64,000 nt of DNA from Natronococcus sp. CG52 (GTDB taxonomy: Archaea; Halobacteriota; Halobacteria; Halobacteriales; Natrialbaceae). A program made the position numbers and the translations under genes. Positions 28,800 to 37,586 of the stretch are shown here, piece after piece; the stretch's first letter is position 1, and every line of letters begins with the position of its first letter. The stretch lies in NCBI RefSeq assembly GCF_023913515.1, contig NZ_CP099391.1, forward strand, positions 248,001 to 312,000, read 5' to 3'. The notes beneath the pieces were generated by a model that worked only from the letters and a program-made list of their open reading frames with translations, searched no databases and was not told the DNA's origin.

Positions 28800-29399
28800 C
28801 TAGAGGACGACCCAGACCACGCCGAAGAGGATGAGCACGCCCGTGATATCACAGACGTTCGTGACGACGGGAATCGTCGTGTCGTCGGGGTCGTAACCGA
28901 GTCGGTAGGAGGCGTAGACCGAGGCCGTGCTGACGACGACGACCCAGATCGCGAGCAGCATGCCGCTGAGGATCGTGATGAGCAACAGCGTGCCGAGCCC
29001 GAGCGTACCGCCGAGCGCGCGACCGATCCCCCACGATGCGATCCCGAGCAGGACGAACACCGTCGCCGCGAGCCCCATGACGGCGCCGACGTTCGCTCGA
29101 ATATTCGGATTGTCCGGAGAGAACTCGAGCGTACCGAGATGCAACTGGGTCGAGAACCGCGCGCACATAATCGATCCCAGATTGCCGGCGGTACCGATCA
29201 TCACCGGGACGAGGATCAACAGCGAGGGGTTCTCGAGCAACTGCTCCTCGAAGCTCTCGAGGACGGTTCCCGATACCATCTGAAGGATCGAGAGCGCGGC
29301 GAGCAGCGGCACGAGCGTCGTCACGATGTTTCGGACCGTCCAGTCGCCGACGAGATCGGGATCAAGGTCCTCGCCGGCCAGGAGATCACCGCCGCTCAC
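28800..29399 (-). CDS. MgtE-family magnesium transporter, C-terminal membrane half (pair 2)
   Basis: 199 residues, five membrane segments; LVPVMIGTAGNLGSIMCARFSTQLHLG and GYDPDDTTIPVVTNVCDITG are the same pore motifs as in pair 1. A GTG start overlaps the upstream half by 4 bp (GTGA), which couples translation. It is similar to the 20400-20978 protein, showing that the split pair was duplicated within about 8 kb. Confidence 0.85.
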   Translation of the reverse strand: MSGGDLLAGEDLDPDLVGDWTVRNIVTTLVPLLAALSILQMVSGTVLESFEEQLLENPSLLILVPVMIGTAGNLGSIMCARFSTQLHLGTLEFSPDNPNIRANVGAVMGLAATVFVLLGIASWGIGRALGGTLGLGTLLLITILSGMLLAIWVVVVSTASVYASYRLGYDPDDTTIPVVTNVCDITGVLILFGVVWVVL

Positions 29400-29968
29400 A
29401 GCACCACCCCGGTGACGGCGATACCGGTCAGCAGGAAGGCGATACCGAAGACGTCACCCACCGTCGTGACGACCGGGCCGATGACGTTGTCGGGGTCGAG
29501 TCCGCGGCGATACCCCTTGAAGATCACGGTGAGCAGGACGCCGAGCATCGCGAACGCGCTCAACAGGGCGGCGACGAGCAGGATGATCACGAGTTCGAGC
29601 AGGCTCCCGCCGCGACCCAGCACGAGCAGGATGGCCCAGGCGAGCACCGCGATGAACACCGAGACGGCGATGCCGTTCAGAAACGAGGCGACGATCGCGT
29701 TCCGGAGGCGGTCGCTCCACTCGAAGTGTGGGTCGATCAGTCCCTGATGGAGGCCGCTCGAGAGCCGCGCCCCGAGCGAGCCGTAGACACCGCCGCGCGT
29801 GGCGAGAAAGGCGGGCAACAGGAGAAGAATTCCGGGGACGCTCTCGATTCCCTCGCGCATTGTCTCGGTGCCGAGCAGCGTGCCGGCGAACAGTCCCGCG
29901 GCGAGACTGACGAGGATGACTGGCAGCGCCTGCCGATAGACGTCGACGGCTGAATCGTGGCCGACCAT
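29396..29968 (-). CDS. MgtE-family magnesium transporter, N-terminal membrane half (pair 2)
   Basis: 190 residues, five membrane segments; AFLATRGGVYGSLGARLSSGLHQGLIDP and GLDPDNVIGPVVTTVGDVFGIAFLL. The first GN of the motif is GG here. Paired with the downstream gene as one heteromeric transporter. No CBS or N domain, so gating must differ from bacterial MgtE. Confidence 0.85.
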   Translation of the reverse strand: MVGHDSAVDVYRQALPVILVSLAAGLFAGTLLGTETMREGIESVPGILLLLPAFLATRGGVYGSLGARLSSGLHQGLIDPHFEWSDRLRNAIVASFLNGIAVSVFIAVLAWAILLVLGRGGSLLELVIILLVAALLSAFAMLGVLLTVIFKGYRRGLDPDNVIGPVVTTVGDVFGIAFLLTGIAVTGVVL

Positions 29969-30103
29969 TCGTTTCGCAGTTGGCCACCGTCACACTAAGA
30001 CTTCCGCATGGCAGCTTCCGTACTCCGTCGTCAGGCTCCGTTCCTCGCTGCCGACGCGGCTCCCACAAGAGCTATACCGCAACTCCACCGTTGCCGTGGT
30101 ACG

Positions 30104-30361
30104 ATGCCGCACGGAACACTCCCGCTACGCGTTACCGGCGACGCCCTTCACCCCGGAACGACGGTCCGATACCACTACCGAACCGGCAGCGCACTCGCAA
30201 CCGTTATCGAGCGGACGGACCAGCACGTAACGTTCGTCGGCGACGACTGCGACGGACGGTTCACGCACGACCAAATCGAGCAACTGCTCGCGACTGACCG
30301 CCTTCAGGTCGTCCTCGACGACGAACTCCACGCGCCCGAGCGCGGGCTCTCGAAGCGGTGA
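30104..30361 (+). CDS. Small conserved-looking haloarchaeal protein, function unknown
   Basis: 85 residues, from the ATG giving MPHGTLPLRVTGDALHPGTTVRY. It looks like a small beta-barrel (strands GTTVRYHYRTG, ATVIERTDQHVTFVG) with a short helix DQIEQLLATDRLQVV. No cysteines arranged for metal binding and no membrane segment. It is divergent from the MgtE pair 2 and upstream of the aldehyde oxidoreductase (114 bp). I do not recognise the family. Confidence 0.55.
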   Translation: MPHGTLPLRVTGDALHPGTTVRYHYRTGSALATVIERTDQHVTFVGDDCDGRFTHDQIEQLLATDRLQVVLDDELHAPERGLSKR

Positions 30362-30475
30362 CCGGTGACGGCGCTCGGTCTTCGACGCTGGTAGCGACCG
30401 CTCGTTGATCGTCCCCCGCGCTCTGCGCCGTCGAACCAAACGGCTTTTGCGTGAGTGCGTCGCACATCATCGAAT

Positions 30476-32155
30476 ATGAAACACGTTCGTGGTCCGCTCT
30501 GTTCGATCGACCTCGGCGAGCGATCGGCGACGACGGAATCGATCGACGACGAACTCGAGTCGTTCATCGGCGGTCGTGCGCTCGGAACGAAACTGGCCCA
30601 CGACCGCGTTCCGTTCGACGCGGAACCGCTCGAGGCCGACAACCGGCTCTACTTCGCGACGGGGCCGCTCCAGCACTCGCAGATGAGCTTCACCGGACGG
30701 ATGTCGGCGACGGGGCTGTCGCCGCTGACCGACGGGTTGCTCTCCTCGAACGCCGGCGGATTCCTCTCGCGGAACTTCACCGCGACGGGCTACAGCGCCC
30801 TCGAAGTCACCGGCGCGAGCGACGAACTCGTCGTCGTCCACGTTACGGACGAGGGAGTCGAGTTCGAAGCCGTTCCGAACCTCGAGGAGGCGACGGTCTC
30901 GGAGACCTGCGAGTACATCGAGGACGAACACGGTCTCGAGTCGGAGCACACGGTAGTCGTCGGTCCCGCGGGCGAGAACGAGGTCCGGTTCGCCTCGATC
31001 ATGACCTCGAAGGAGCGCGCGTTCGGTCGGGGCGGACTGGGTGCCGTTCTGGGGGCGAAGAACGTCAAGGCGATCACCTTCGACGGCGACTCGACCCGAG
31101 ACGTCGAGATTCCGCCGCTGCAGACGGACGTTCACGGCGAGGCTGCCAAGTCCGACCACATCATGAAACGCCAGGGCACCTCCTCGATGACCGAATTCGC
31201 GAACGAGGTCGAGGCGCTGCCGACGCGGTACTTCTCCGAGACCGCGTTCGAAGGCGCCGAGGGCGTCAGCGGCGATCGCGTCGAGGAGAAGAAGTACAAG
31301 AAGGGCACCTGCTCGGCCTGCGCGTTCGCCTGCAAGCTCCCGACCAGAGACGAGGAGTCGGGCCTCGAGACCGAGGGGCCGGAGTACGAGACGGTCATGG
31401 CGTTCGGCCCGAACTCCGGCGTCGACGACATCGTCGACGTCATGCAGTCGAACAAGCTCTGCGACGAATTCGGGATGGACACCATCTCCTGTGGCGACAC
31501 GGTCGCGGCCTACCTGGCGAGCGAGGACGAGTTCGGCAACGTCGAGTTGATCCACGACCTCGTCGAGAAGATCGCCTACCGCGACGGAATCGGGGACGAC
31601 CTGGCGGAGGGGGTCGACCGCGTCCACGACGACCTCGGCGTCGAGAACTGGTCGGTAAAGGGACTCGAGTTCCCCGCTCACGACGGCCGTACCTTGAACG
31701 GACAGGGACTGGCCTTCGCCACCTCGAACCGCGGCGCCGACCACATGTACGCCGAGTTCTATCCCTACGAGTACCCGCTGGTCGACTCCGAGAAGGCCTT
31801 CGAGAAGTCGGGGCTCGAAGAGAAACCGACGAAGGTCGTCGAACTCGAGAACGCGAACGCGATCAAGGACAGCGCCGTCCTCTGTAAGTTCTCGCGGGAT
31901 TTCGTCGACGAGGACCGGCTGTCGACCCTGCTCGACGCCGACTACGAGGACCTCCTCGAGATCGGCGGCCGGGTCGTCGCGCTCGAGCGCCACTTCAACA
32001 ACCGGCGCGGCTTCGACCGAGACGACGACGCGCTGCCGTACGAACTGCCGGACTTCGAGGCCGCGCTCGAGGAGTACTACGCGGAACGCGACTGGAACGA
32101 CGACGGAACCGTTCCCGAGGGCCACGTCGACGACGCCGCGCCGGCGGACGACTAG
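30476..32155 (+). CDS. aor: Aldehyde ferredoxin oxidoreductase (tungstopterin enzyme)
   Basis: 559 residues from MKHVRGPLCSIDLGE. N-terminal domain with GGRALGTKL and FATGPL, then FTGRMSATGLSPLTDGLLSSNAGG. [4Fe-4S] cluster ligands are Cys279, Cys282, Cys286 (CSACAFAC) and Cys470 (AVLCKFSRD). The pterin-binding segment is near GPEYETVMAFGPNSG. Somewhat shorter than pyrococcal AOR (about 605) but complete in motifs. It oxidises aldehydes to acids with reduction of ferredoxin in the cytoplasm. Its position beside ethanolamine ammonia-lyase genes points to acetaldehyde as a possible substrate (inference). The MFS gene downstream is convergent. Confidence 0.88.
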   Translation: MKHVRGPLCSIDLGERSATTESIDDELESFIGGRALGTKLAHDRVPFDAEPLEADNRLYFATGPLQHSQMSFTGRMSATGLSPLTDGLLSSNAGGFLSRNFTATGYSALEVTGASDELVVVHVTDEGVEFEAVPNLEEATVSETCEYIEDEHGLESEHTVVVGPAGENEVRFASIMTSKERAFGRGGLGAVLGAKNVKAITFDGDSTRDVEIPPLQTDVHGEAAKSDHIMKRQGTSSMTEFANEVEALPTRYFSETAFEGAEGVSGDRVEEKKYKKGTCSACAFACKLPTRDEESGLETEGPEYETVMAFGPNSGVDDIVDVMQSNKLCDEFGMDTISCGDTVAAYLASEDEFGNVELIHDLVEKIAYRDGIGDDLAEGVDRVHDDLGVENWSVKGLEFPAHDGRTLNGQGLAFATSNRGADHMYAEFYPYEYPLVDSEKAFEKSGLEEKPTKVVELENANAIKDSAVLCKFSRDFVDEDRLSTLLDADYEDLLEIGGRVVALERHFNNRRGFDRDDDALPYELPDFEAALEEYYAERDWNDDGTVPEGHVDDAAPADD

Positions 32156-32175
32156 TTCCGGGTTCGACTCCTTCC

Positions 32176-33351
32176 TCAGTCCGCCGTCGTCCCGACCGTC
32201 GGTGCGTTCGCCGTCCCGGTCCACAGCCACGTCGCCGCGATAGTGGCCGAGAGTGCGACGCCGATCACGACCGTGAGCCACAGCGCCCGACCGAGTCCGT
32301 ACGGTTCCGCGAGGACGCCCACGAGCGCGGGCGCGGTTGCGATGCCGGCGTAGGTCGCGCCGGTCGTCACGGCGTTGATCGGGCCGCTGTACTCGGGGGC
32401 CGCCTCGACGGCGTACGCCGACAGGGCCGGAAAGCCGCTCGAGAGGCCGGCGCCGGCGACGAAGACGGCGACGAAGAGTATCGGTCCGGTCACGCCGGAG
32501 AACGCGACCGCCAGTGCGGGGATCGCGAGGGCGGTCGTGCCGAGCAGGAGCACGAGGTAGGGGACCCGGTCGACGACGAGCGTGTAGCCGGCCCGCGCGG
32601 GCACGTACGCCAGCAGGTAGGTCGATAACAGCAGGTTGGCCGTTCCCGTCCCGTAGAAGCCGCCGGCGTAGTAGGCGAGCCAGGTAAAGACGATCCCTTC
32701 GACGGCGCCGGTACACAGGATTCCGACGGACGCGCCGACGACGGCCGGCCGACGGAGGAGTTCTCCGAGCGCGTCGACCGAGATCGATCGCTCGGCCTCC
32801 ATCGACGGGAGGTCGGTCCGAACCGCGACGACCGCGACCGGGACGAAACAGCAGGCGAGCACGAGGAAGACGACCCGCCAGTCGGTAACCACGAGAACGG
32901 CGCTGACGAGCTGGGGTCCGAGCACGGCGCCGACGGCCCACGCGAGCGCGTAGGCGGTGTAGATCCGGCCGCGACGGGCCGCGTGGAGGTGGCTCAGGAC
33001 CGCACGGTCGATGCCGCGAAACACCCCCGCAGCCGTGCCCTGGGCCAGCAGCGCGAGCAGAAAGACGACGTACAGGGGGGCGGCTGCCATCGCGATGAGC
33101 GCACAGACGGCACCGACGACCCCGAGCGCGAGCGCCCGTCGCATTCGGATGCGGCCGGCGAGCAACCCCGTCGCGACGGCTGCGACGGCGAAGCCGACGG
33201 TTCCGGCCGGCGCGACCAGTCCGAGTGCCGCCTCGGACGCGCCGAACGTCGCCTCGAGACTCGAGAGGATCGGCCCTCTCGCCTGCATCGCCATCGCGTC
33301 GCCGAGGATGAACAGGAAAATCGCGACGGTCCACACTCGCGCTCGTTCCAT
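32176..33351 (-). CDS. Major facilitator superfamily transporter
   Basis: 391 residues from MERARVWTVAIFLFILGDAMAM; about 12 membrane segments by hydrophobicity, with the MFS loop GRIRMRRALALG between helices 2 and 3. No close substrate-specific motif is visible. It is divergent from eutBCA, so it may import ethanolamine in place of EutH, but that rests only on position. Confidence 0.85.
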   Translation of the reverse strand: MERARVWTVAIFLFILGDAMAMQARGPILSSLEATFGASEAALGLVAPAGTVGFAVAAVATGLLAGRIRMRRALALGVVGAVCALIAMAAAPLYVVFLLALLAQGTAAGVFRGIDRAVLSHLHAARRGRIYTAYALAWAVGAVLGPQLVSAVLVVTDWRVVFLVLACCFVPVAVVAVRTDLPSMEAERSISVDALGELLRRPAVVGASVGILCTGAVEGIVFTWLAYYAGGFYGTGTANLLLSTYLLAYVPARAGYTLVVDRVPYLVLLLGTTALAIPALAVAFSGVTGPILFVAVFVAGAGLSSGFPALSAYAVEAAPEYSGPINAVTTGATYAGIATAPALVGVLAEPYGLGRALWLTVVIGVALSATIAATWLWTGTANAPTVGTTAD

Positions 33352-33554
33352 ACGTCGGCTGTCGTCTCGGCGGAGAAAACCGTGGCTATCGCGGAAGGTG
33401 TGGGACGACTCCGGCCCGCCGCTCGAGCGGGTTCGACGGCCGCACGCGTCGTCCGTCCCTCGAACGCACCGTGGCTTTCGTCGCAGCAACCGTTCGTTGG
33501 TAACAGCTACCAAACTATGAAGCGTATCCTCGTCATAGTGGCCGGCATCGCACT
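33352..33554. other. Divergent promoter region of the MFS gene and eutBCA
   Basis: 203 bp. No cobalamin-riboswitch-like box was recognised. It should hold both promoters; no clear repeat stands out. Confidence 0.3.
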
Positions 33555-34916
33555 ATGGCAATCCAAACCACTGATTCGGCGGCCGGGGATCGTTTCGATT
33601 CCGTCATCGAGGTTCTCGCCAAGGCGAACGAGCCCAAGACCGGCGACGAACTCGCCGGGATCGCGGCGTCGTCGGACGCCGAGCGGGTCGCCGCCAAACG
33701 GGCCCTGGCCGGAATGCGACTCGAGACGCTCCGCGAGAACCCGGTCGTCCCGGCGACGGACGACGAGGTAACGCGGGTCATCCAGGAGGCCGTCCGGGAG
33801 CCGGTGTACGACGAGATCGAGGAGTGGACCGTCGCCGACCTGCGGGAGTTCCTCGTCGCCAGCGACACGGGAGAGCGCGAGATCGCGGCGATCCGACCCG
33901 GACTCACGAGCGAGATGATCGCCGCGGTGACGAAGCTCATGTCGAACATGGACCTCGTCCTCGTCACCTCGAAGATGGAGGTGACGGCCCGCTGTAACAC
34001 GACGGTCGGCGAGGCGGGAACCCTCTCGTTTCGACTGCAGCCGAACGACCCCGCGGACGACGTCTCGAACATCGTCGACGCCACGCGAGAAGGGCTGGCG
34101 TACGGCGTCGGTGACGCGGTGATCGGCATCAACCCCGTCCAGGACAGCGTCGAGACCACGACGCGCATCCTCGAGGCGACCCACGAGTTCGTGGAGGAGT
34201 GGGGCGTCCCGACCCAGAACTGCTGTCTCGCCCACGTCACCACCCAGATGGACGCCATCCGCGAGGGCGCGCCGGCGGACCTGATCTTCCAGAGCCTCGC
34301 CGGCACCGAGGCCGGGAACGACGAGTTCGGGGTAGACGTCGACCTCCTCGACGAAGCCTACGACCTCGCGCAGCGTCGCTGCGTGTCGTCCGGGCCGAAC
34401 GTGATGTACTTCGAGACGGGGCAGGGTGCGGAACTCTCGGGCGACGCCCACCGCGGCGTCGACCAGCTCACTCTCGAGGCGCGCTGTTACGGCCTCGCGA
34501 AGCGCTACGACCCGTTCCTCGTCAACACCGTCGTCGGCTTCATCGGCCCGGAGTACCTCTACGACGGCCAGCAGGTCATCCGGGCGGGGCTCGAGGACGT
34601 GTTCATGGGCCAGCTACACGGCATCTCGATGGGGATCGACGCCTGCTACACGAACCACATCCAGGCCGACCAGAACGACATCGAGAACCTCGCCGTCCTG
34701 CTCGCCGCCGCGGGAACGAACTACTTCATCACGGTCCCGATGGGCGACGACGTGATGCTGAACTACCAGTCGAACAGCTACCACGACGCCGCCGCCCTCT
34801 GGGAGATATTCGACCTCGGCCCGACCCCCGCGTTCCGCGAGTGGCTCGCCGAGATGGATATCTGGCGCGACGGCCACCTCACCGACCGCGCGGGCGATCC
34901 GACCATCTTCACGTAA
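33555..34916 (+). CDS. eutB: Ethanolamine ammonia-lyase large subunit
   Basis: 453 residues, the usual EutB length. Conserved blocks: IRPGLTSEMIAAVTKLMSNMDL, GTLSFRLQPNDPADDVSNI, VGDAVIGINPVQDSVE, HVTTQMDAIREGAPADLIFQSLAGTE, YFETGQGAELS and NHIQADQNDIENLAVLLAAAGTNYF. These form the TIM barrel that binds ethanolamine and adenosylcobalamin. It converts ethanolamine to acetaldehyde and ammonia. The stop is 2 bp before eutC. Residue identities in the active-site Glu and Arg region (QGAELS, SFRLQPND) are retained, so it should be active. Confidence 0.95.
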   Translation: MAIQTTDSAAGDRFDSVIEVLAKANEPKTGDELAGIAASSDAERVAAKRALAGMRLETLRENPVVPATDDEVTRVIQEAVREPVYDEIEEWTVADLREFLVASDTGEREIAAIRPGLTSEMIAAVTKLMSNMDLVLVTSKMEVTARCNTTVGEAGTLSFRLQPNDPADDVSNIVDATREGLAYGVGDAVIGINPVQDSVETTTRILEATHEFVEEWGVPTQNCCLAHVTTQMDAIREGAPADLIFQSLAGTEAGNDEFGVDVDLLDEAYDLAQRRCVSSGPNVMYFETGQGAELSGDAHRGVDQLTLEARCYGLAKRYDPFLVNTVVGFIGPEYLYDGQQVIRAGLEDVFMGQLHGISMGIDACYTNHIQADQNDIENLAVLLAAAGTNYFITVPMGDDVMLNYQSNSYHDAAALWEIFDLGPTPAFREWLAEMDIWRDGHLTDRAGDPTIFT

Positions 34917-34918
34917 CC

Positions 34919-35719
34919 ATGGCATCCAACACCGATTCCGACTCCGACGCGCTCGAATCGACTCCCGATCACGACTCCAACCGCGATCACGCGGACGAGG
35001 AATCGCTCCGGCGAATCGTCGACCGCACGCCGACGCGCCTCGGCGTCGGTCGCGCCGGCCCGCGACCGACCACCGAGTCGCTGCTCGAGTTCCGGGCGGA
35101 CCACGGCGTCGCCCGCGACGCGGTGCGCTCGCAGGTGAGAGACGAACTGATCGAGGACCTCGACCTCGTCAGGCTGCGGACGCGAGTCGCGGACAAGGAT
35201 CAGTACCTCGCCCGGCCCGACCTCGGTCAAGAGCTCGACGACGGGAGCCTCGAGCGACTCGAGCGCGAGTGCCAATCCGACCCCGAAGTCCAGATCGTCG
35301 TCAGCGACGGGCTCTCGTCGACCGCCGTCGAGGCGAACGTCCCGGAACTACTGGCGGTCCTCCGGGACGGGCTCGAGAATCGCGGTATCTCCGTCGGAAC
35401 GCCGGTCTTCGTCGAGTTCGGCCGCGTGGACGTGATGGACGCCGTCGGCGAGGAACTCGGCGCCGACTGCTGCGTGAACCTCATCGGCGAACGACCCGGT
35501 CTTCGGACCGCCGAGAGCCTGAGCGCGTACCTGGTGTACGGCCCGGAGCGGGGGATGGCGACCGCCAAGAAGTCGGTCGTCTCGAACGTCCACGGCGGCG
35601 GCCTCCCGCCGGTCGAGGCCGGCGCCGAACTCGTCGACCTGCTCGCCGAGATGCTTGAGGAGAAAGCCAGCGGTATCGACCTCCGCGAGGACGACCGCGA
35701 GTTCCGGACGGAGTCCTGA
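34919..35719 (+). CDS. eutC: Ethanolamine ammonia-lyase small subunit
   Basis: 266 residues. After an acidic variable N-terminus (about 35 residues) comes TPTRLGVGRAGPRPTTESLLEFRADHGVARDAV, then VQIVVSDGLSSTAVEAN, CCVNLIGERPGL and KKSVVSNVHGGGLPPVEAG, the EutC signature. It supplies part of the cobalamin site. It is coupled to eutB and followed by eutA after 6 bp. Confidence 0.95.
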   Translation: MASNTDSDSDALESTPDHDSNRDHADEESLRRIVDRTPTRLGVGRAGPRPTTESLLEFRADHGVARDAVRSQVRDELIEDLDLVRLRTRVADKDQYLARPDLGQELDDGSLERLERECQSDPEVQIVVSDGLSSTAVEANVPELLAVLRDGLENRGISVGTPVFVEFGRVDVMDAVGEELGADCCVNLIGERPGLRTAESLSAYLVYGPERGMATAKKSVVSNVHGGGLPPVEAGAELVDLLAEMLEEKASGIDLREDDREFRTES

Positions 35720-35725
35720 CCGGCC

Positions 35726-37183
35726 GTGACCGAACGTCCGGAGCGGCTGACGAGCGTCGGCGTCGACGTCGGCACGACCACGACCCACGTAATCGTCAGC
35801 CGCCTGCGAGTCGAGACGCCGCCGGGAGGCGCCGCGAGCCCCGAGATCACCGACCGCGAGGTCGTCCACCGCGGGACGGTCCGCGAGACGCCGCTGCTCG
35901 ACGCCGAGACGATCGACGTCGACCGCGTCGCGGCGTTCGTCGACCGCGAACTCGAGGCGGCCGGCGTCGAACCCGCGAACGTCGACACCGGTGCGGTGAT
36001 CGTCACCGGCGAGACCGCGCGCCGGGAGAACGCCGAACCGCTCGTCCACCGGATCGCGGCGGACGCGGGCCAGTTCGTCGCGGCGACGGCCGGCGCCGAC
36101 CTCGAGGCGGTGCTCGCCGGCCGCGGCTCCGGGGCGGCGACCCGCGCCGCCGAGACGGGCGGTACCGTCGCCAACGTCGACGTCGGCGGAGGCACGACCA
36201 ACATCGCTATCTTCGAGGGTCGACCGAGTGCGGGTCGCGGGCGGAGCGGAGCGCGCGTCGGAGAGACGCGCTGTCTGGACGTCGGCGGTCGGCTCGTCGG
36301 GTTCGACGACGGAGGCCGGATCAGCTCGATCTCTCCGCCGGCACAGTTGCTCGCGGACGCGCTCGAGCTTCCGATCGCGGTCGGCGAACGGCCCGACGAC
36401 GAAACGCTCGCCGCGCTCGCGGGGGCGATGGCGGATCGAATCGTCGCTCTGCTCGAAGGGCCGCCGTTCGACCCCCTCACGCGCGACCTGGTGATCGGCG
36501 ACCCTCCGGAGGAACCGGTCGACCTGGACGGCGTCGTCTTCAGCGGCGGCGTCGGCCGACTCGTCGACGCGCCGCCGTCCGACCCGTTCGAGTACGGCGA
36601 TCTCGGCGGGCTCCTCGCGGCGAGCCTCTCGAGCCACGAGACGGTCCGGTCGTGGCCGATGCTCGAGTCCGCGGAGGACATCCGGGCGACCGTCGTCGGC
36701 GCCGGGACCGAGACGACCGCCCTCAGCGGCCGCACGATCTCGCTCGAGGCCGACGCGCTTCCGCTGCGAAACGTTCCGGTCGCCGCGGTCGCGGGCGTCG
36801 CCGACCGTGAGGGCGACGCGCTCGTCTCGCGGTTCGAAGCGACGGTCTCCCGGATCGAGGAACTGCACGATCCCGCGGACCTCGACGCCGTCGCGCTCGC
36901 GATCAACGACGTCGGTTCCCTGGAGTACGAGCGGCTACAGGCGGTCGCCGATGCGCTCGAGGAGGCACTCGAGGCGCTCTCACGATCGGTATCCGTCGTC
37001 GTCGTCACTCGTCAGAACTGCGCGAAGGTCCTCGGACAGACGCTCCGGAGCCGAACGGACCGGCGGCTGCTCGTGCTCGACGAAGTACGAATCGCGGACG
37101 GGGACTACCTCGATATGGGGGCGCCGATGGCGGGCCACGAGAGCGTTCCCGTGGTGGTGAAAACGCTCGCCTTCGGGGAGTAA
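35726..37183 (+). CDS. eutA: Ethanolamine ammonia-lyase reactivating factor EutA
   Basis: 485 residues from a GTG 6 bp after eutC. ASKHA/actin-like ATPase fold: phosphate-1 loop VGVDVGTTTTHVIVSRL near residues 10-26, phosphate-2 loop NVDVGGGTTNIAIFEG near 150-165, and GVVFSGGVGRL near 272. It exchanges damaged cobalamin on EutBC using ATP. Its presence shows that the lyase is meant to work through many turnovers. Bacterial operons with EutA usually also have shell proteins; none is present here. Confidence 0.92.
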   Translation: MTERPERLTSVGVDVGTTTTHVIVSRLRVETPPGGAASPEITDREVVHRGTVRETPLLDAETIDVDRVAAFVDRELEAAGVEPANVDTGAVIVTGETARRENAEPLVHRIAADAGQFVAATAGADLEAVLAGRGSGAATRAAETGGTVANVDVGGGTTNIAIFEGRPSAGRGRSGARVGETRCLDVGGRLVGFDDGGRISSISPPAQLLADALELPIAVGERPDDETLAALAGAMADRIVALLEGPPFDPLTRDLVIGDPPEEPVDLDGVVFSGGVGRLVDAPPSDPFEYGDLGGLLAASLSSHETVRSWPMLESAEDIRATVVGAGTETTALSGRTISLEADALPLRNVPVAAVAGVADREGDALVSRFEATVSRIEELHDPADLDAVALAINDVGSLEYERLQAVADALEEALEALSRSVSVVVVTRQNCAKVLGQTLRSRTDRRLLVLDEVRIADGDYLDMGAPMAGHESVPVVVKTLAFGE

Positions 37184-37186
37184 CGG

Positions 37187-37507
37187 CTAGCTCTCTCGCT
37201 CGGACTGCCGTTCGTCCGCCGGCTCCCGATCGTCGCCTCTGGACGGCAGCGGCGCGTCGTCGGCCCTCGAGGGATGAATGTTGTAGTTGTTCCCTCTGTA
37301 GGGATCGCTCTCCGGATCGTAATCCAGCTCGCTGCGCTCGAAGAGGTAGACGAAGAAGCCAAAGAGCGGGACGAAGAAGGTGATCGCGGCCCACTTCCGC
37401 GGCGGCTCGAGGCCGACCCGCCCCGCGTCGTAGTAGACGAACGCGGTGATCCCGAGGTGCCAGGCGAGCGGAATCCCGATGATCGCCGCCAACAGGATGT
37501 TGCTCAT
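37187..37507 (-). CDS. Small membrane protein with acidic tail
   Basis: 106 residues: two membrane segments (LLAAIIGIPLAWHLGITAFVYY and AAITFFVPLFGFFVYLF), then a hydrophilic tail SELDYDPESDPYRGNNY. The start is the ATG giving MSNILLAAIIG. The pattern resembles small haloarchaeal PLDc-N-like membrane proteins; function unknown. It converges on eutA with 3 bp between stops. Confidence 0.7.
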   Translation of the reverse strand: MSNILLAAIIGIPLAWHLGITAFVYYDAGRVGLEPPRKWAAITFFVPLFGFFVYLFERSELDYDPESDPYRGNNYNIHPSRADDAPLPSRGDDREPADERQSERES

Positions 37508-37586
37508 ACGCGCCCTACGACTCGAGACTACTAAATCGCCGGCCAAAAACGGACTCGAGAAACCCGAAGGGTCGAAATCGATCGCC

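Noticed and set aside
30467-33334. 955-codon antisense frame across aor and the MFS gene
   Set aside because: It crosses two real genes and changes character in the middle; no motif of its own.
33352-33554. Cobalamin riboswitch before eutB
   Set aside because: No B12-box-like sequence was seen, although the enzyme uses cobalamin.
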